From Emiliania huxleyi CCMP1516 (taxonomy: Eukaryota; Haptophyta; Isochrysidales; Noelaerhabdaceae): DNA of 64,000 nt. Below the pieces are notes generated by a model, which worked only from the letters and a program-made list of their open reading frames with translations, did no database searches and was not told the DNA's origin. Position 1 is the stretch's first letter. Each line of letters opens with the position of its first letter. Of this stretch, positions 52,556 through 62,489 are shown piece after piece. The position numbers and the translations under genes are program-made. The stretch is taken from assembly GCF_000372725.1 (NCBI RefSeq), contig NW_005200600.1, positions 390,994-454,993 on the forward strand, read 5' to 3'.

Positions 52556-53674
52556 CTAACCGTGGGCAACGTAAGGATCCCGCCGACCTACCGTCATCGG
52601 CGCCACTAGTTCCCACGCGTTCGCCGCAGGGTCATATCTTTCCACGGAGCTGGTCAAGCTGCCGCCAACGGCGTACAGCTTGCCATCTAGCACCGCGACG
52701 CCGTGAGCCTGCCGTACCCTCGCCATTGGCGCCACCGCCTCCCACGCGTCCTGCGCCGGGTCATACCGCTCCACCGAATTGAGGCGGCCAACACCGTCAA
52801 ACCCGCCGACAGCGTACAGCTTGCCGTCGAGAACTGCAACGGCGAGGTTTGCGCGAGACTGCGCCATAGGCGCCACCGTCTCCCACGCATTCAGTGCTGG
52901 ATCGTACCGCTCGACGCTGGCGTCGCCGACGAGCCCGCCAACGGCATACAGCTTGCCTTCAAGCGCCGCAACGCCGAAACAGCACCGCACCGTTGACATC
53001 GCCGCAACCGACTCCCAGGCATCCGTCGCCGGATCGTACCGCTCCACCGATTTCAAATAGCCTCGGCCCCTTCCGCCCACAGCATACAGCTTGCCGTCGA
53101 GCACCGCCACGCCGAGCAAAGTCCGAGCCGCCGCCATCGGCGCCATATTCTCCCATGCCTTTGAAGCAAAGTCGTACCGCTCAGCTGAGGCGGAAAGCGT
53201 GAGGTCGGCCCGCTGGCCACCCACCGTATACAGCTTACTGTCGAAGACCGCCATGCTCACATCCCTCCGTGCCGTCGGCATTGGCGCCATCGCCTCTCTT
53301 CCCCACGTATTCTCCGCCGGGTCGTACCGCTCCAGCGAGCTAAGGACACTGCCGTCCGTGTCGTGGCCGCCAAACACGAGCAATCGCGGCCTCTCGCGCT
53401 TCTTGAGCGTCTCCTTCCAGCCGCGGCGCCACGCGCGGCACGTGCCCTTGACGGCGTGCTCCGTGGTCGGCAGCTGGGCGAGGATGTGCGGGGCGAGGTC
53501 CGGCGAGAGGAGGACCTCGGAGAGCACCCACTCGGGCTGCTCGAGCCGTGCGGCGTGCTCCTCCGCCACGCGCAGCGCGGCGGCGCTCCAGAGAGGCGCC
53601 TGCTCGTCGATGAAGGCGACGAGCTGCTCTGGCGAGAGGCCAGACAGGCGGGCGCCGATGCGGTGGGAGGCCAT
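52556..53674 (-). CDS. kelch-repeat protein with F-box-like N-terminus
   Basis: Single exon, 372 residues, ATG 53674. Residues 1-90 (LSGLSPEQLVAFIDEQAPLW, DLAPHILAQLPTTEHAVKGT, CRAWRRGWKETLKKRERPR) look like a helical adaptor with a degenerate F-box ending in the CRAWR motif. Residues 95-372 form six kelch blades: LLVFGGHDTDGSVLSSLERY, KLYAVGGFDGVGRLNSVERY, DPAQDAWEAVAPMARVRQAH. Kelch propellers bind substrates of cullin-based ubiquitin ligases, so a substrate receptor is a reasonable inference. Its upstream block at 53718-53839 is shared with the aminopeptidase P gene. Confidence 0.9.
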   Translation of the reverse strand: MASHRIGARLSGLSPEQLVAFIDEQAPLWSAAALRVAEEHAARLEQPEWVLSEVLLSPDLAPHILAQLPTTEHAVKGTCRAWRRGWKETLKKRERPRLLVFGGHDTDGSVLSSLERYDPAENTWGREAMAPMPTARRDVSMAVFDSKLYTVGGQRADLTLSASAERYDFASKAWENMAPMAAARTLLGVAVLDGKLYAVGGRGRGYLKSVERYDPATDAWESVAAMSTVRCCFGVAALEGKLYAVGGLVGDASVERYDPALNAWETVAPMAQSRANLAVAVLDGKLYAVGGFDGVGRLNSVERYDPAQDAWEAVAPMARVRQAHGVAVLDGKLYAVGGSLTSSVERYDPAANAWELVAPMTVGRRDPYVAHG

Positions 53675-53717
53675 ATGTTTGTAAACACACTAGAGTAAAT
53701 TGTCACTGCCGTCGGGG

Positions 53718-53839
53718 GAGGTCTTCTCTCAGCAGGCCGAGCCCGTGGCCTGGCTCGGCTCGCCGCGAACGCCGCGAATTTATCAGTGCCAAAACTCACG
53801 AGACCTCGATACTAAGAAGACTATCTTACGATACTGGAG
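53718..53839 (-). promoter_or_regulatory. shared upstream block of kelch gene
   Basis: Copy of the 34101-34210 block, with small insertions (AGCAGGC, TATC, CAAAA, AAG). It lies 44-165 bp upstream of the kelch start codon. The longest identical core includes GTGGCCTGGCTCGGCTCGCC. Both copies end at the motif CTCCAGTATCG on the sense strand. Confidence 0.6.
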
Positions 53840-53980
53840 AGCTGCCTAGTGGTCCTCCATAGTCGGTTGAGGTCGCCGCCCTCCTCGGCGGCCTCTTTCC
53901 AGCGCTCCCTCAGCGGCCCTGTCTGCTCCGACTCCCCCCCGTCCCCGGGTGCCCTGCTGAGTCATATACATACACACGAG

Positions 53981-56026
53981 ATGACGCTCATCCGGGAGCG
54001 CTTCGCGAGCTCGCGGCTCCTCGAGGCCGGCTATGCCGTGCTGGATGACTGCATCCCCGCCGAGCCGGCCGCTGCCATCGCCGCGGCGCTTTCACGGCTG
54101 CGTGGATCTGGCCAGCTGCGGAAGCACCGCTTCGGCTTCAAGCCGCCCGACTCGGCCGCGCCGCGCATCCTCACGAAGCCACACATCTTCGAGGCGGAGC
54201 TGGAGGACGCGCCGGTGCAGGCGGCAGCGCCTGACCTCGTCTCCGCCCTCGGCCAGCTCGAGCTGCCTCAGGCGGCGGCGTGCAGCTTCCCGGAGCTGCA
54301 GCTGGACCCTGACGGCGTGACGGTCAAGCTGCAGTGCAACGAGGGGCACGGCGGCTGCTTTCCGCTCCACTTCGACAATGCAGGCCCTCCGAGCCGGCGG
54401 CGCCTCTCGATCCTCTGCTACTTCAACGAGGAGCGGCGGGCGGAAGGAGGAAGCGGCGCACCGCAACCCAGCCTGCTCATGCGCCTGGCCCTGAGTAGGA
54501 GTGGAGGGAGGGGGACGGCGGCGAGCTCGAGCTCTCTCCCTGGCTCGGCCAGCGCGTCGTGCTGCCGCCCGCCCACCGCCGCGTCGTCCTCTTCCTTTCC
54601 GACCGAGTGCGCCCAGCCCACCCGCCCGCCCCCACCCGCACGCACGCACGCACGCTCGCACGCACGCACGCACGCACGCACGCACACGCACACGCACACG
54701 CACACACACACACATCCACCCACACACATCCACCCACACACGCACACATCCTCTTCCGAGCCGCACGCCCTCGATGCTGCTGAGGAGGGGCGCTGGCCAG
54801 ACGTGCTGCTTGCTCCCTCGAGCGGCGAAGACGTCGCCACCCCCCTCTCCCCCGCACAGGTCCTCCATCGTGTACTCCCCTCTGCCGCCCGCCGCTTCTG
54901 CCTCACGATTTGGTGCGACGGCGCTGGCTCCAACGAGGCCAGCGACCTCCGCATCCGGACCCCGCCCGAGATCACCCTCTCACCCGAGATGACCCGAGTT
55001 TACCGTAGGCCGACGACCTCCGGATCCGGATCCCGCCCGGCGCGAGCGCGGGGTCTGTGGTGGCAGGGATGGGGCCTGCCCAGCGCGTCCTCCCGCGCCG
55101 TGTACGCCGACCTTGCCTGTCCCTTTCCTGGACCGTTCCTGGACCGTTCCTAGGCGCATCCTCTCCCGCGCCGTGTACGCCGAGGAGTACGAGGCGTCGT
55201 TGCGCGAGTGCATGGCCAGCGACCCCGGCCTTGCCATGATGCTGCAGAGCCACGCGGCGCACGTGGCGGGCTCCGGCGCAAAGCCTCGGGGGCGTCTCGG
55301 GGTCGATTTTTCCGGTGGGAGCTCCGATTTCTTCTTTCAGGCGCCGACCCTCGGATGCGTGAGCTGGTCGAGGCGGCGCGCGCACTCAAGGGGGAGGCGC
55401 CGCCGCCGCTCACCATCCCGCCGCGGCCGCGCCCTCGGCCGCGTCGGATTGAATCGGCGGCGACGGCGGCGCCAGCTGCGGCGGCGCCAGCTGCTGCGGC
55501 GGCGGCGGCGGTGGCGGAGGTGCGGGTGTGCCCCTTCAAACATCGGAGGCTCGACCACGTCGTTTTACGCTGCCGGTCGGTCGAGGCGATGGCGCGCTGG
55601 TACATCGAGGTGCTGGGCGGGGCGCCCGAGTGGCTCGGCCGCTTCGGCGGCGCGCTGTCGCACGTGCGCGTGGGCGAGTCGCTGATCGATTTCGTCGCGA
55701 TGGAGAGCAGCCTCGCGTTTGCGAACGGCAGCCCCGCCGCTGAGGCCAGCGCCCTCGACCACTTCGCGCTGCGCTGCGACGACTTTGACGTTCGGGTGGC
55801 GCGCGAATGGCTCGCGGCTCGCGGCGCAGAGGTGGTCTCCTCGGGCAGTCGGTACGGCGCGGACGGTCAGGGCTTCTCTCTCTACGTGAGGGACCCCGAG
55901 GGCAACGTCGTCGAGCTGAAGTGTGGTGCAGCGCAGCGCGACTGCGACGGCGTCGTCCTCGTCGCCCTGAGAGTTCACGCGGTCAGCAACCGCTCGGTGA
56001 GGGTACAGGTCTGCCCGCAAAAATAG
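53981..56026 (+). CDS. 2OG-Fe(II) oxygenase joined to VOC/glyoxalase domain
   Basis: ATG 53981. Exon 1 reads RLLEAGYAVLDDCIPAEPAA, GQLRKHRFGFKPPDSAAPRI, GGCFPLHFDNAGPPSRRRLS and ILCYFNEE. The HFD supplies the H-x-D iron ligands. After an intron: GDGGELELSPWLGQRVVLPP, AHRRVVLFLSDR|V. The acceptor near 54858 gives LHRVLPSAARRFCLTIWCDG, with the distal His and 2OG-binding Arg. Next exons are RILSRAVYAEEYEASLRECM (55156) and, after TTCTTTCAG, ADPRMRELVEAARALKGE (55341). An Ala/Pro linker leads to RRLDHVVLRCRSVEAMARWY, ALDHFALRCDDFDVRVAREW and FSLYVRDPEGNVVELKCG, a VOC domain with His/Glu metal positions, stop 56026. One joined gene is the simplest reading because no start or promoter separates the parts. 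Two genes remain possible. Confidence 0.65.
54640..54750. repeat. (CGCA)n/(CA)n and CATCCACCCACA repeats in intron
   Basis: CGCACGCACGCA grading into CACACACACA and two CATCCACCCACACA units. It lies between the GTGCGC donor and the CACAG acceptor of the oxygenase gene. Confidence 0.9.
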
Positions 56027-56740
56027 AATGGACGGTGCGTGCGTGCAACACAGAGACACGGCTCCATCATTGCCAATAGTATTGTACTGAACACGTACAA
56101 AGATAGGAGCAAGGGCGCGAATCTCTCAACCCGGCCGCACCGGGCTTGCGGCCACCCGCGGCTGAGCCCGCCTCCGCCGCGCTCGCTCATCCTCCGCGCC
56201 GGCGCGCCGCCGTCCCGCCGCGCTCGCCCCATCCTCAGCGCCGGCGCGCCGCCGCCGCCTGCCGCCGTCGCCACCCGACTCTGGATTGACAGTACCCGTG
56301 GATCTGGCCAGCTGCGATGGAACAAGCCGCCAGTCGCCCGCCGGGCCCCCCGCACATACCTCGCTCCCATCATTCAGCCTTCTGCCGTTTGCTCGGGCCG
56401 GAGCAGCACGCGAGCATGCACCAGAGCACCTGCACACACGAGGGGTGATGCCGGAAGGCGGTGCGCTGTAAGTGGTGTGCCGGAGGGCGGTGGAGTAGGG
56501 CATATGCGCGACGCACCAGAGCGGCAACGTGTGCCAGCACTAGTCCAGTGACGACGTTCTGCGTCACCGGGTCCAGGCCCCGGAGTGGGTTGTCCATCGG
56601 CCAAACAAGGCGAGGGCGATGATACACGCCGGTACACGCCCGGGGCAAGCCCTACCCGGGTCCTGGGTACTCGAGTTGTGGCACGAAAAAGAAATATTCT
56701 CGCGCTCTCCTTAAAATCGTGTGTCCGTTTTATTTATTTA
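56027..56740. other. intergenic, no supported gene
   Basis: GC-rich with tandem-like CGCGCCGGCGCGCCGCCGTCC phrases at 56197-56262 (two units of a GCCCCATCCTCAGCGCCGGCGC type). No recognised coding sequence. Confidence 0.4.
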
Positions 56741-56820
56741 GCTCTCCTTAAAATCCCTGTGTGGTGGCGGCGTGCCTCCCTCCCATCCATCCCTTGGGTT
56801 GTCTTTGGCACTTCACCACC
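56713..56820 (+). repeat. family B tail fused to family D repeat
   Basis: GTGTCCGTTTTATTTATTTA (B tail), then CTCCTTAAAATCCCTGTGTG and GGCGGCGTGCCTCCCTCCCA (D). The junction suggests that B and D are parts of larger related elements. Confidence 0.7.
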
Positions 56821-56945
56821 TAGGCACACCACGAGCCTCGCCGTGGCCCCACACGGCGGCCTCTGCTCGCGTTTTCGAGCCAGGACCTTCGTCCGGGCCC
56901 ACAGCCGGCACGCCATCGTGACTCCGCGCGCACGGCCTCCACCGG

Positions 56946-57674
56946 CTTGCTGTGCGGACGGCTTCTTGTGGCTCTCGTCGAGAGCGTTTTGGCGGCCCGG
57001 CGGGTGGGAGATTATGTGTCGTCTGTTGTGTCACTGTGTACGTCACCTCGGTCTTGATAACAAGCACGGTCGATCCGTCAAAGCGATACACTCGTTCCTA
57101 TCTCGCTGGAGGGCTGGCACGGAGCTCTGTGCCGGCACACAGGAAGAGCCGTGCTGCAAGAAGAGCTCGATGGGGAGTGAGAAGCGTCAGAAGAGCTTCA
57201 GGGGTAACCTGAAGACCGTCGTGACGCTCTTATTTCCCCCCAGGTTTGACCGCGCAGCTTTCAAAACTCGACGATATCTTCCGGAAAGACTGAACTTCCC
57301 GCAGGCGCCGCGGCAGCATGAGAGGCGCAGAGAGGCTGCGAGTGCTCGACGAGTCTTGCGAGCTGCGCGGTCAAACCTGGGGGGAACTGATCGCATCAAG
57401 TCGGACTTCCGAAACCTGGGTGAGCACCTCTGACGGTTCTCGCTCCCCATCGAGCTCTTCTTGCAGCATGGCTCTTCCTGTGTGCCGGCACAGAGCTCCA
57501 TGCAAGCCGTCCAACGTGATAGGAACGAGTGTATCGCTTCGACGGATCGACCGTGCTTGTTATCAAGACCGATGTGACGTACACAGTGACACATCAGAAC
57601 GACACACATTCTCACACCCGCCGGGCCGCAAAACGCTCTCGACGAGAGCCACAAGAAGGCGTCCGCACAGCAAG
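56946..57674. repeat. ~730-bp foldback (long inverted repeat)
   Basis: Left arm from CTTGCTGTGCGGACG (56946), right arm ending CGTCCGCACAGCAAG (57674), centred near 57310 with a short spacer. Paired landmarks include the GGCACACAGGAAGAGCC/GGCTCTTCCTGTGTGCC block, CTTGATAACAAGCACGGTCG and its complement, and TTTGACCGCGCAGCT and its complement. The arms have diverged by many substitutions. No transposase is seen, and the long frames on both strands are mirror translations. Confidence 0.85.
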
Positions 57675-58140
57675 CCGCTCGTCGGACAGGCGTGCTGCCT
57701 CGTTCGATGTCGGCGAGCGTATGGCGCACGCTTTGGACGGTGGCGAAGCCAAAAACACCGGTAGTGGCCGCTCGCTGGCGTGAGCGGCGGCGGTCGAGAC
57801 CTCACCCTTCGCGCCGACGACCCAACCTCACTCGAACAACCCAACCAAGCCACTCGGACAACCCAACTCCACCAACCCAACCCAACACCAAACAACCCCA
57901 CTCAAAGCACGATTCTCAAGTTGGGCCCTCAGCCGCCTTAAGTGAGGACGGCGAGCGAGGCACCTAGCTCGTGTGTGTGTGGGTGGGGGGGGAGGGGGGG
58001 GATGACTACTGGCCACCCTTTTGTTTCTCCCTTTCCTTCTGCCCCCTCGGGCAATCCTCGCCGCCCTCTACTCTTCTTTCTCCCTTTCTGCAACCTCTAG
58101 GGTTGCGAGCCGGCAATTTGTCAAGAGTCACACACCAGCG
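57675..58140. other. spacer with CCAACCCAA-type repeats
   Basis: 57820-57905 holds imperfect CAACCCAAC/ACAACCCA units. No gene is supported. Confidence 0.4.
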
Positions 58141-58146
58141 AGTGAG

Positions 58147-58183
<37 letters not shown>

Positions 58184-58262
58184 CAGCGAGGGAGGGCGAG
58201 ACGATCGAGGGGTCCCGTACCATGCGGAATCGACCCCATCCAGTGCTCAAGTGCTCAAGAGT
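58141..58262 (+). repeat. (CA)n and dispersed repeat family C, copy 3
   Basis: CA dinucleotides at 58149-58176, then CGAGACGATCGAGGGGTCCC, GTACCATGCGGAATCGACCC and CATCCAGTGCTCAAGTGCTC. It is about 195 bp upstream of the LRR gene start. Confidence 0.8.
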
Positions 58263-58456
58263 CACGAAGATTAAAAAATCCAAGACGCACCTAGCAGGTA
58301 AAGTGAGGATTTTACGAGGATTTTACCACATCTACTCGTAGCAAGTACAAGTCTTGTGCCGAGGACCGTGCGGCGCCGTGCGCCAGAGAAGTGTGTGCCG
58401 CCAGAGAAGAGGGAGCAGCCGGGCCTGCTCGCAGTGGTGGAGCGAAACGGCCACCG

Positions 58457-60224
58457 ATGCCTCCCGCCGCTGCTGTATTCGTCGCTCTCGCAGCGGCGGT
58501 GGCCGGCGAGCCGTCCTCGCTGTCATTGCCACCGTGTGCCGAGCCAGTCAGCGAGGATAGGCTCTCGGCCTTCTACTCGAAGGTGGGGAGGTTCTCGGAG
58601 GACGAGCTTGCGCACGCGCTGTGGTACGGCAAGCACCTCGAGCCGAGCGACTGCGCCGCCCTCGCGCATCTGCTGTGCAGCGGCGGCATGGGCGCCGGGC
58701 TGACGGAGCTTGTCCTCGCGGCAAACGACATCGGAGACGCGGGCGTCGTCGCCCTTGCGCGGGCGGTGGTGTACGGCAGGTTGCCACGGCTCGCGTCGCT
58801 CAACATCTACAAGACAAAGATGGGCGACACGGGCATCATCTCCCTCGCGGAGGCGGCGGCGGCGCGTCCGTTGCTCGCGCTGGAAAAGCTCGAGCTGAAC
58901 GCCAACAGCATAAGCGATGCCGGCCTCGCGGTCCTCTCGACCGCCCTCGCAGGAGGCGCGATGCCGAGGCTCGAAGAGCTCAACCTTGCTCTCAACATGT
59001 TCTCGGCGGATGGCCTGCAGACCCTCGCCTCAGCCGCCGCTGCCTCAGGAGCGCTTTCGAACCTCACCTGGCTCGGCCTCGCAGCCAACCGATTCGGAGC
59101 GAGCGGTGCGGCGACGCTGGCGGGCGCTCTCGCGCAGGAGGCAACGCCGCAGCTGCAGTACCTCGATCTTGGGACCACCGCCCTCGGGTACGAAGGAATC
59201 GACGCGCTCGCTCCCGCCATCATCAGCCCAGGCCTCTCTGCCCTGAGAGAGCTCCACTTCGACTCCAACAACATCGGAGACTCGGGCGTGCAGGAGTTCG
59301 CCGCGTTGACGGGCCAGCCAGGAGCATTGCCGTCGCTAGAGGTGCTTGTCTTTTCGGCAAATAACTTGCGTGCCACCGGCCTGGGCGCGCTCGCCAACGC
59401 CACTCTCCGCGGAGGGCTGCCTAAGCTGACCCGCCTCTTCTTCTCGGCAAACCGCGTGGGCTACTCGCCCAGCTTTGCGCCGGCGGCCGGTCCGCTGCGG
59501 CTGGGAGGACTTCGTAACCTCGTCTTCCTCTCGCTCACCGCGAACAAGATTGACGACGCGCGGCTGGCCGAGATCGCCGACGTGATGGCCGATGGCGCGC
59601 TCTCTCATCTCACCGACCTCTACCTGCCGAGCAACCTGATTGGCAGCGAGGGGCTGGCGGCGCTGGGGCGCGCGGCCGAGCGCGGGGCGCTGCCGCACCT
59701 CAAGACGCTGAGCCTCAAGTCGAATCTGATTGGAGACGATGGCCTCGTCTCCTTCGCGCGCAGCGTGAGCAACGGTATCCGGCGCTTAAACCACTTATCC
59801 CGCCCCTGGCGACCCCGTGCCTGGCCCCAGGTAGCACTCGCTCTTCGTGTGCTACTATCGGCTCCCTGTCCCCGGTAGCAAGGCCCCGGCCCAAACCACC
59901 TCACAGAGACTGCGACGCTTCTCAGGTCGCTGCCCTTCTTGCGCGCTCTACCGGCTGCACGTCCTCCACCTCTCCTTCAACTCGATCACCGACGTTGGCG
60001 TGGACGCGCTCGCGGAGGCCATCCGCGGCGGCGCGCTGCCGTGGCTTCATCTGCTCGTTGTCGATCGAGTAACGCCGTCGCTCAAGGAAGTCTGCCGCTT
60101 GCGCCCCGACCTGGACTGCTCCGACCCGCTCCCAATGCCCTGTCGTGACTTGCCGGAGGACAAGCGGGAGGCGTGTGCACAGCACGAGATCGCCATCTAT
60201 GGCGAGTGCAAGACCTGCGGCTGA
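58457..60224 (+). CDS. secreted leucine-rich repeat protein (RNase-inhibitor type)
   Basis: ATG 58457 opens a signal peptide (MPPAAAVFVALAAAVAGEPS). From residue about 70 twelve or so RI-type LRRs of 28-29 residues follow: LTELVLAANDIGDAGVVALA, LASLNIYKTKMGDTGIISLA, LEKLELNANSISDAGLAVLS, LRELHFDSNNIGDSGVQEFA. Exon 1 ends at a donor AACG|GTATCC near 59776. The acceptor TTCTCAG near 59925 joins it as SNGRCPSCALYRLHVLHLSF, giving a last repeat (SITDVGVDALAEAIRGG). A Cys-bearing tail (CSDPLPMPCRDLPEDKREAC) follows to the stop at 60224. RI-type LRRs are binding horseshoes. The signal peptide and C-terminal cysteines suggest an extracellular or luminal protein. The partner is unknown. Confidence 0.85.
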
Positions 60225-60420
60225 GCTTGGGGCTTGGAGGGAGGATGAGCCTGTTGCCGCTCTTGCCCAAATAGATTTTGTGCGCGTTGGGCGGCGAGGA
60301 GTTGCCGCTTTTCTCTCGCCAGCGGGAGAAAGAGTACCCCCCCGAAAAATAAAAGAGCTGCGCAGCGGTGTTCACACCCACTATCTCCTTCATGCGGCCC
60401 CATTATGAAGCACAGCCAAC

Positions 60421-60972
60421 TCACGCTGGCCGTGCGCGAACCACAAGGTCGCAGGACACTGCTCCGCCCAGTCCTGCGCCGCAGCACACTCTAGCGCCGA
60501 CGCCAACCTCATCGCCAAACGCCTCTATCAGAACCTCGCTGCATCCGTCAATGACCGTTCCGTAAGCCTTGAACTCCGGCACACCATTCACTAGGCCAGT
60601 CAGCTTCAGCACCTGGCTCACACGGCTGAGGTCGCCGTCGAGGACACTGTGGAGTGTGGCGAGGAGGCGCAGCCCCGCGTGACGTGCCAACACCTTTGCC
60701 CGCTCAGGAGCAATCAGCCCCTCGCCCTCGCCCACCCTGCCACGGACAATGGCGTTGCCTTCGTCTGTGCCGACGTGCGTCGACGTAAAGAGCATTTGCG
60801 AGACAGGACAGTAGATTGCCTTCCGGTATGGTCCAACTGGGTCCTCTGCCGGTGGTAGGTACAGCTTCAGGCCATTTGCGCCAGTGACGATGGCGCCACC
60901 TCTGTCCGACGAGAAGGGGCGAGTGCGAGCTAGCAGGGGCTGCGCGCGAAAGAGAGCTCGTGAAGGCTTCAT
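60421..60972 (-). CDS. RidA/YjgF family protein, organelle-targeted
   Basis: ATG 60972; about 183 residues. A basic, Ser/Arg-rich N-terminus (MKPSRALFRAQPLLARTRPF) looks like a mitochondrial or plastid presequence. The YjgF/UK114 fold follows: PYRKAIYCPVSQMLFTSTHV, LARHAGLRLLATLHSVLDGD, LSRVSQVLKLTGLVNGVPEF and DGCSEVLIEAFGDEVGVGAR. RidA proteins hydrolyse reactive enamine/imine intermediates to ketoacids. The V-x-G-x-P-x-F and G-x-S-E-V/L-L-x-E-x-F-G pattern places this in the YjgF-like group where the classical RidA catalytic Arg is less certain, so activity is not assured. It is convergent with the LRR gene (60225-60420 spacer empty). Confidence 0.88.
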   Translation of the reverse strand: MKPSRALFRAQPLLARTRPFSSDRGGAIVTGANGLKLYLPPAEDPVGPYRKAIYCPVSQMLFTSTHVGTDEGNAIVRGRVGEGEGLIAPERAKVLARHAGLRLLATLHSVLDGDLSRVSQVLKLTGLVNGVPEFKAYGTVIDGCSEVLIEAFGDEVGVGARVCCGAGLGGAVSCDLVVRARPA

Positions 60973-61070
60973 GTTTCCGATAGCTCTTCTCGCCGCAAAA
61001 ATCGTGAGGACCACGATAGCGCGGCCCAGGACTTCTCTTGGGGACGGACGACTGCCCCCAAAACATACTT

Positions 61071-61215
61071 GAGCACTTGAGCACTGGATAGGGTCGATTC
61101 CGCGTGGTACGGGACCCCTCGATCGTCTCGCCCTCCCTCTCTGGCGTGTTCATTGGGGGGGGTCATAACAAACACGGTACACTTGATAGGGTCGATTCCG
61201 CATGGACGGGACCCC
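61071..61215 (-). repeat. dispersed repeat family C, copies 4 and 5 in tandem
   Basis: ACTTGAGCACTTGAGCACTG, GGGTCGATTCCGCGTGGTAC, TCTCGCCCTCCCTCTCTGGC and GGGGTCATAACAAACACGG, immediately followed by a second start (GATAGGGTCGATTCCGCATG). It lies upstream of the RidA gene. Confidence 0.8.
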
Positions 61216-61299
61216 TACGCGTATCTAGATACTAGCTGAGGGGCTCGCTAAACGCTCGCCGAGCTCCATGCTGTGCAACACCACCACCTACCTACCTCC

Positions 61300-61622
61300 T
61301 CACTAATCGTCAGGGGCGCGGAGAGCGCAGTGCACCTGCGCAGCGGGGGCTCGCCCCCTGCACCGCGCTCAGCGGCGCAGGGGAGGGCGGTCGGTGGCGG
61401 CGGCGGCGAGGCGCGAGGCGGTGGCGGCGGTGGTGCGGGCGGCGGGATGGGACAGGGGAGGCGGCGGGATTGACAGGGGAGGCGGCGGCCACGAGCGGAG
61501 CGGCGCGAGAAGGGGGGGGGGGCGGCGGCGGCGAGGCGCCGGTGAGCGAGGCGCCCGCGCCATCAGAGGGACGCGCCGCTGCGAGATGGAGGGCGGCGGT
61601 GACGGAGGCGAGGCGCGAGGCC

Positions 61623-61653
<31 letters not shown>

Positions 61654-62035
61654 ACGGCGGCACCGAGTCTCGGTGAGCGGCGGCGGGAGGAGGAGCAGCG
61701 GCGGCGCTCGCTCGCTGTTGGCGGGAGCGCTTTTGAGCCTGGGAGCCCATGCCACTGCGACCGGCGTGCCCGGGAACGGAGATCGCGCGCGCGCCGCCAC
61801 TCACGACGCGCGCGCGATCTTCGCGGAGTCGGGTCCCCAGAGGGAAGCGGTCTTCTCGGCCGACGTCCAGCGGCGCGCAAGGAAGCAGGCGCAGCGTAGG
61901 CGGCCTAGCACCGGCTCGGCGCCGGGCGGTTGCGCTGCCCGCGAGCCGCGTCCTGAGCCTCGGCAGCGCGCTGCGCGGCGCGGCGCTCGCGCCGCTTCTG
62001 TGCCGAGAGCGGCATGATGGTTCGCCAGCTGAAGC
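61300..62035. other. low-complexity GGC-rich stretch, uncertain coding
   Basis: Frames on both strands are open because of GC content. On the minus strand a short frame from ATG near 62014 (MPLSAQKRRERRAAQRAAEA) is basic and helix-like and could begin a small nuclear protein, but it stops after about 37 codons. No family is recognised. Confidence 0.25.
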
Positions 62036-62254
62036 TCGAGACCTGGGTGGCGGCTTCACGAGAAGTCCGGCGCTTCGCTTGGGCTACCCTTATATCATTA
62101 GACGTACATACTGGGAGAAATCTCTCTCCCGCGTAGGATATTGTGTCTTTCTCGTCCGATCCAATATTTTCGGTCACGTTGTTTTGACGCTCGGGCTGAC
62201 GCATCAGCGCCGATCACGGCGGCGTTCATTCAGCAGAGCACTTGTAGCACTTGG

Positions 62255-62345
62255 AGTGCATGGTACAGGACCCCTCGATCGTCTCGCCCCTCGCTGGTTG
62301 TTCAGAGGGGGGGGGGGGGGGTCAACAAACACGGTACACGGTACA
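62255..62345 (-). repeat. dispersed repeat family C, copy 6
   Basis: GGTACAGGACCCCTCGATCG, TCTCGCCCCTCGCTGGTTG and GGGGTCAACAAACACGGTAC. Preceded at 62237 by the family A start-like GAGCACTTGTAGCACTTGGA. Confidence 0.7.
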
Positions 62346-62489
62346 GATCGAGGTGCACGCTGCCGAGAACGGAGCAGTGTCGCCCCCCCCCCCCCCCCTC
62401 TCTCCATGAGCCATGTCCATCAGACACCTCAGCTGGCACACGTCGGTGGTGGTGGCGGTGTGAGCGATCGAGCTACAAGAGGAACTTGT

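Noticed and set aside
57187-57729. Two similar Cys-containing proteins on opposite strands (56.6-57.7 kb)
   Set aside because: They are the mirror translations of the foldback arms, with no family support.
58149-58176. CA repeat as telomeric or regulatory element
   Set aside because: An ordinary dinucleotide microsatellite beside a family C repeat.
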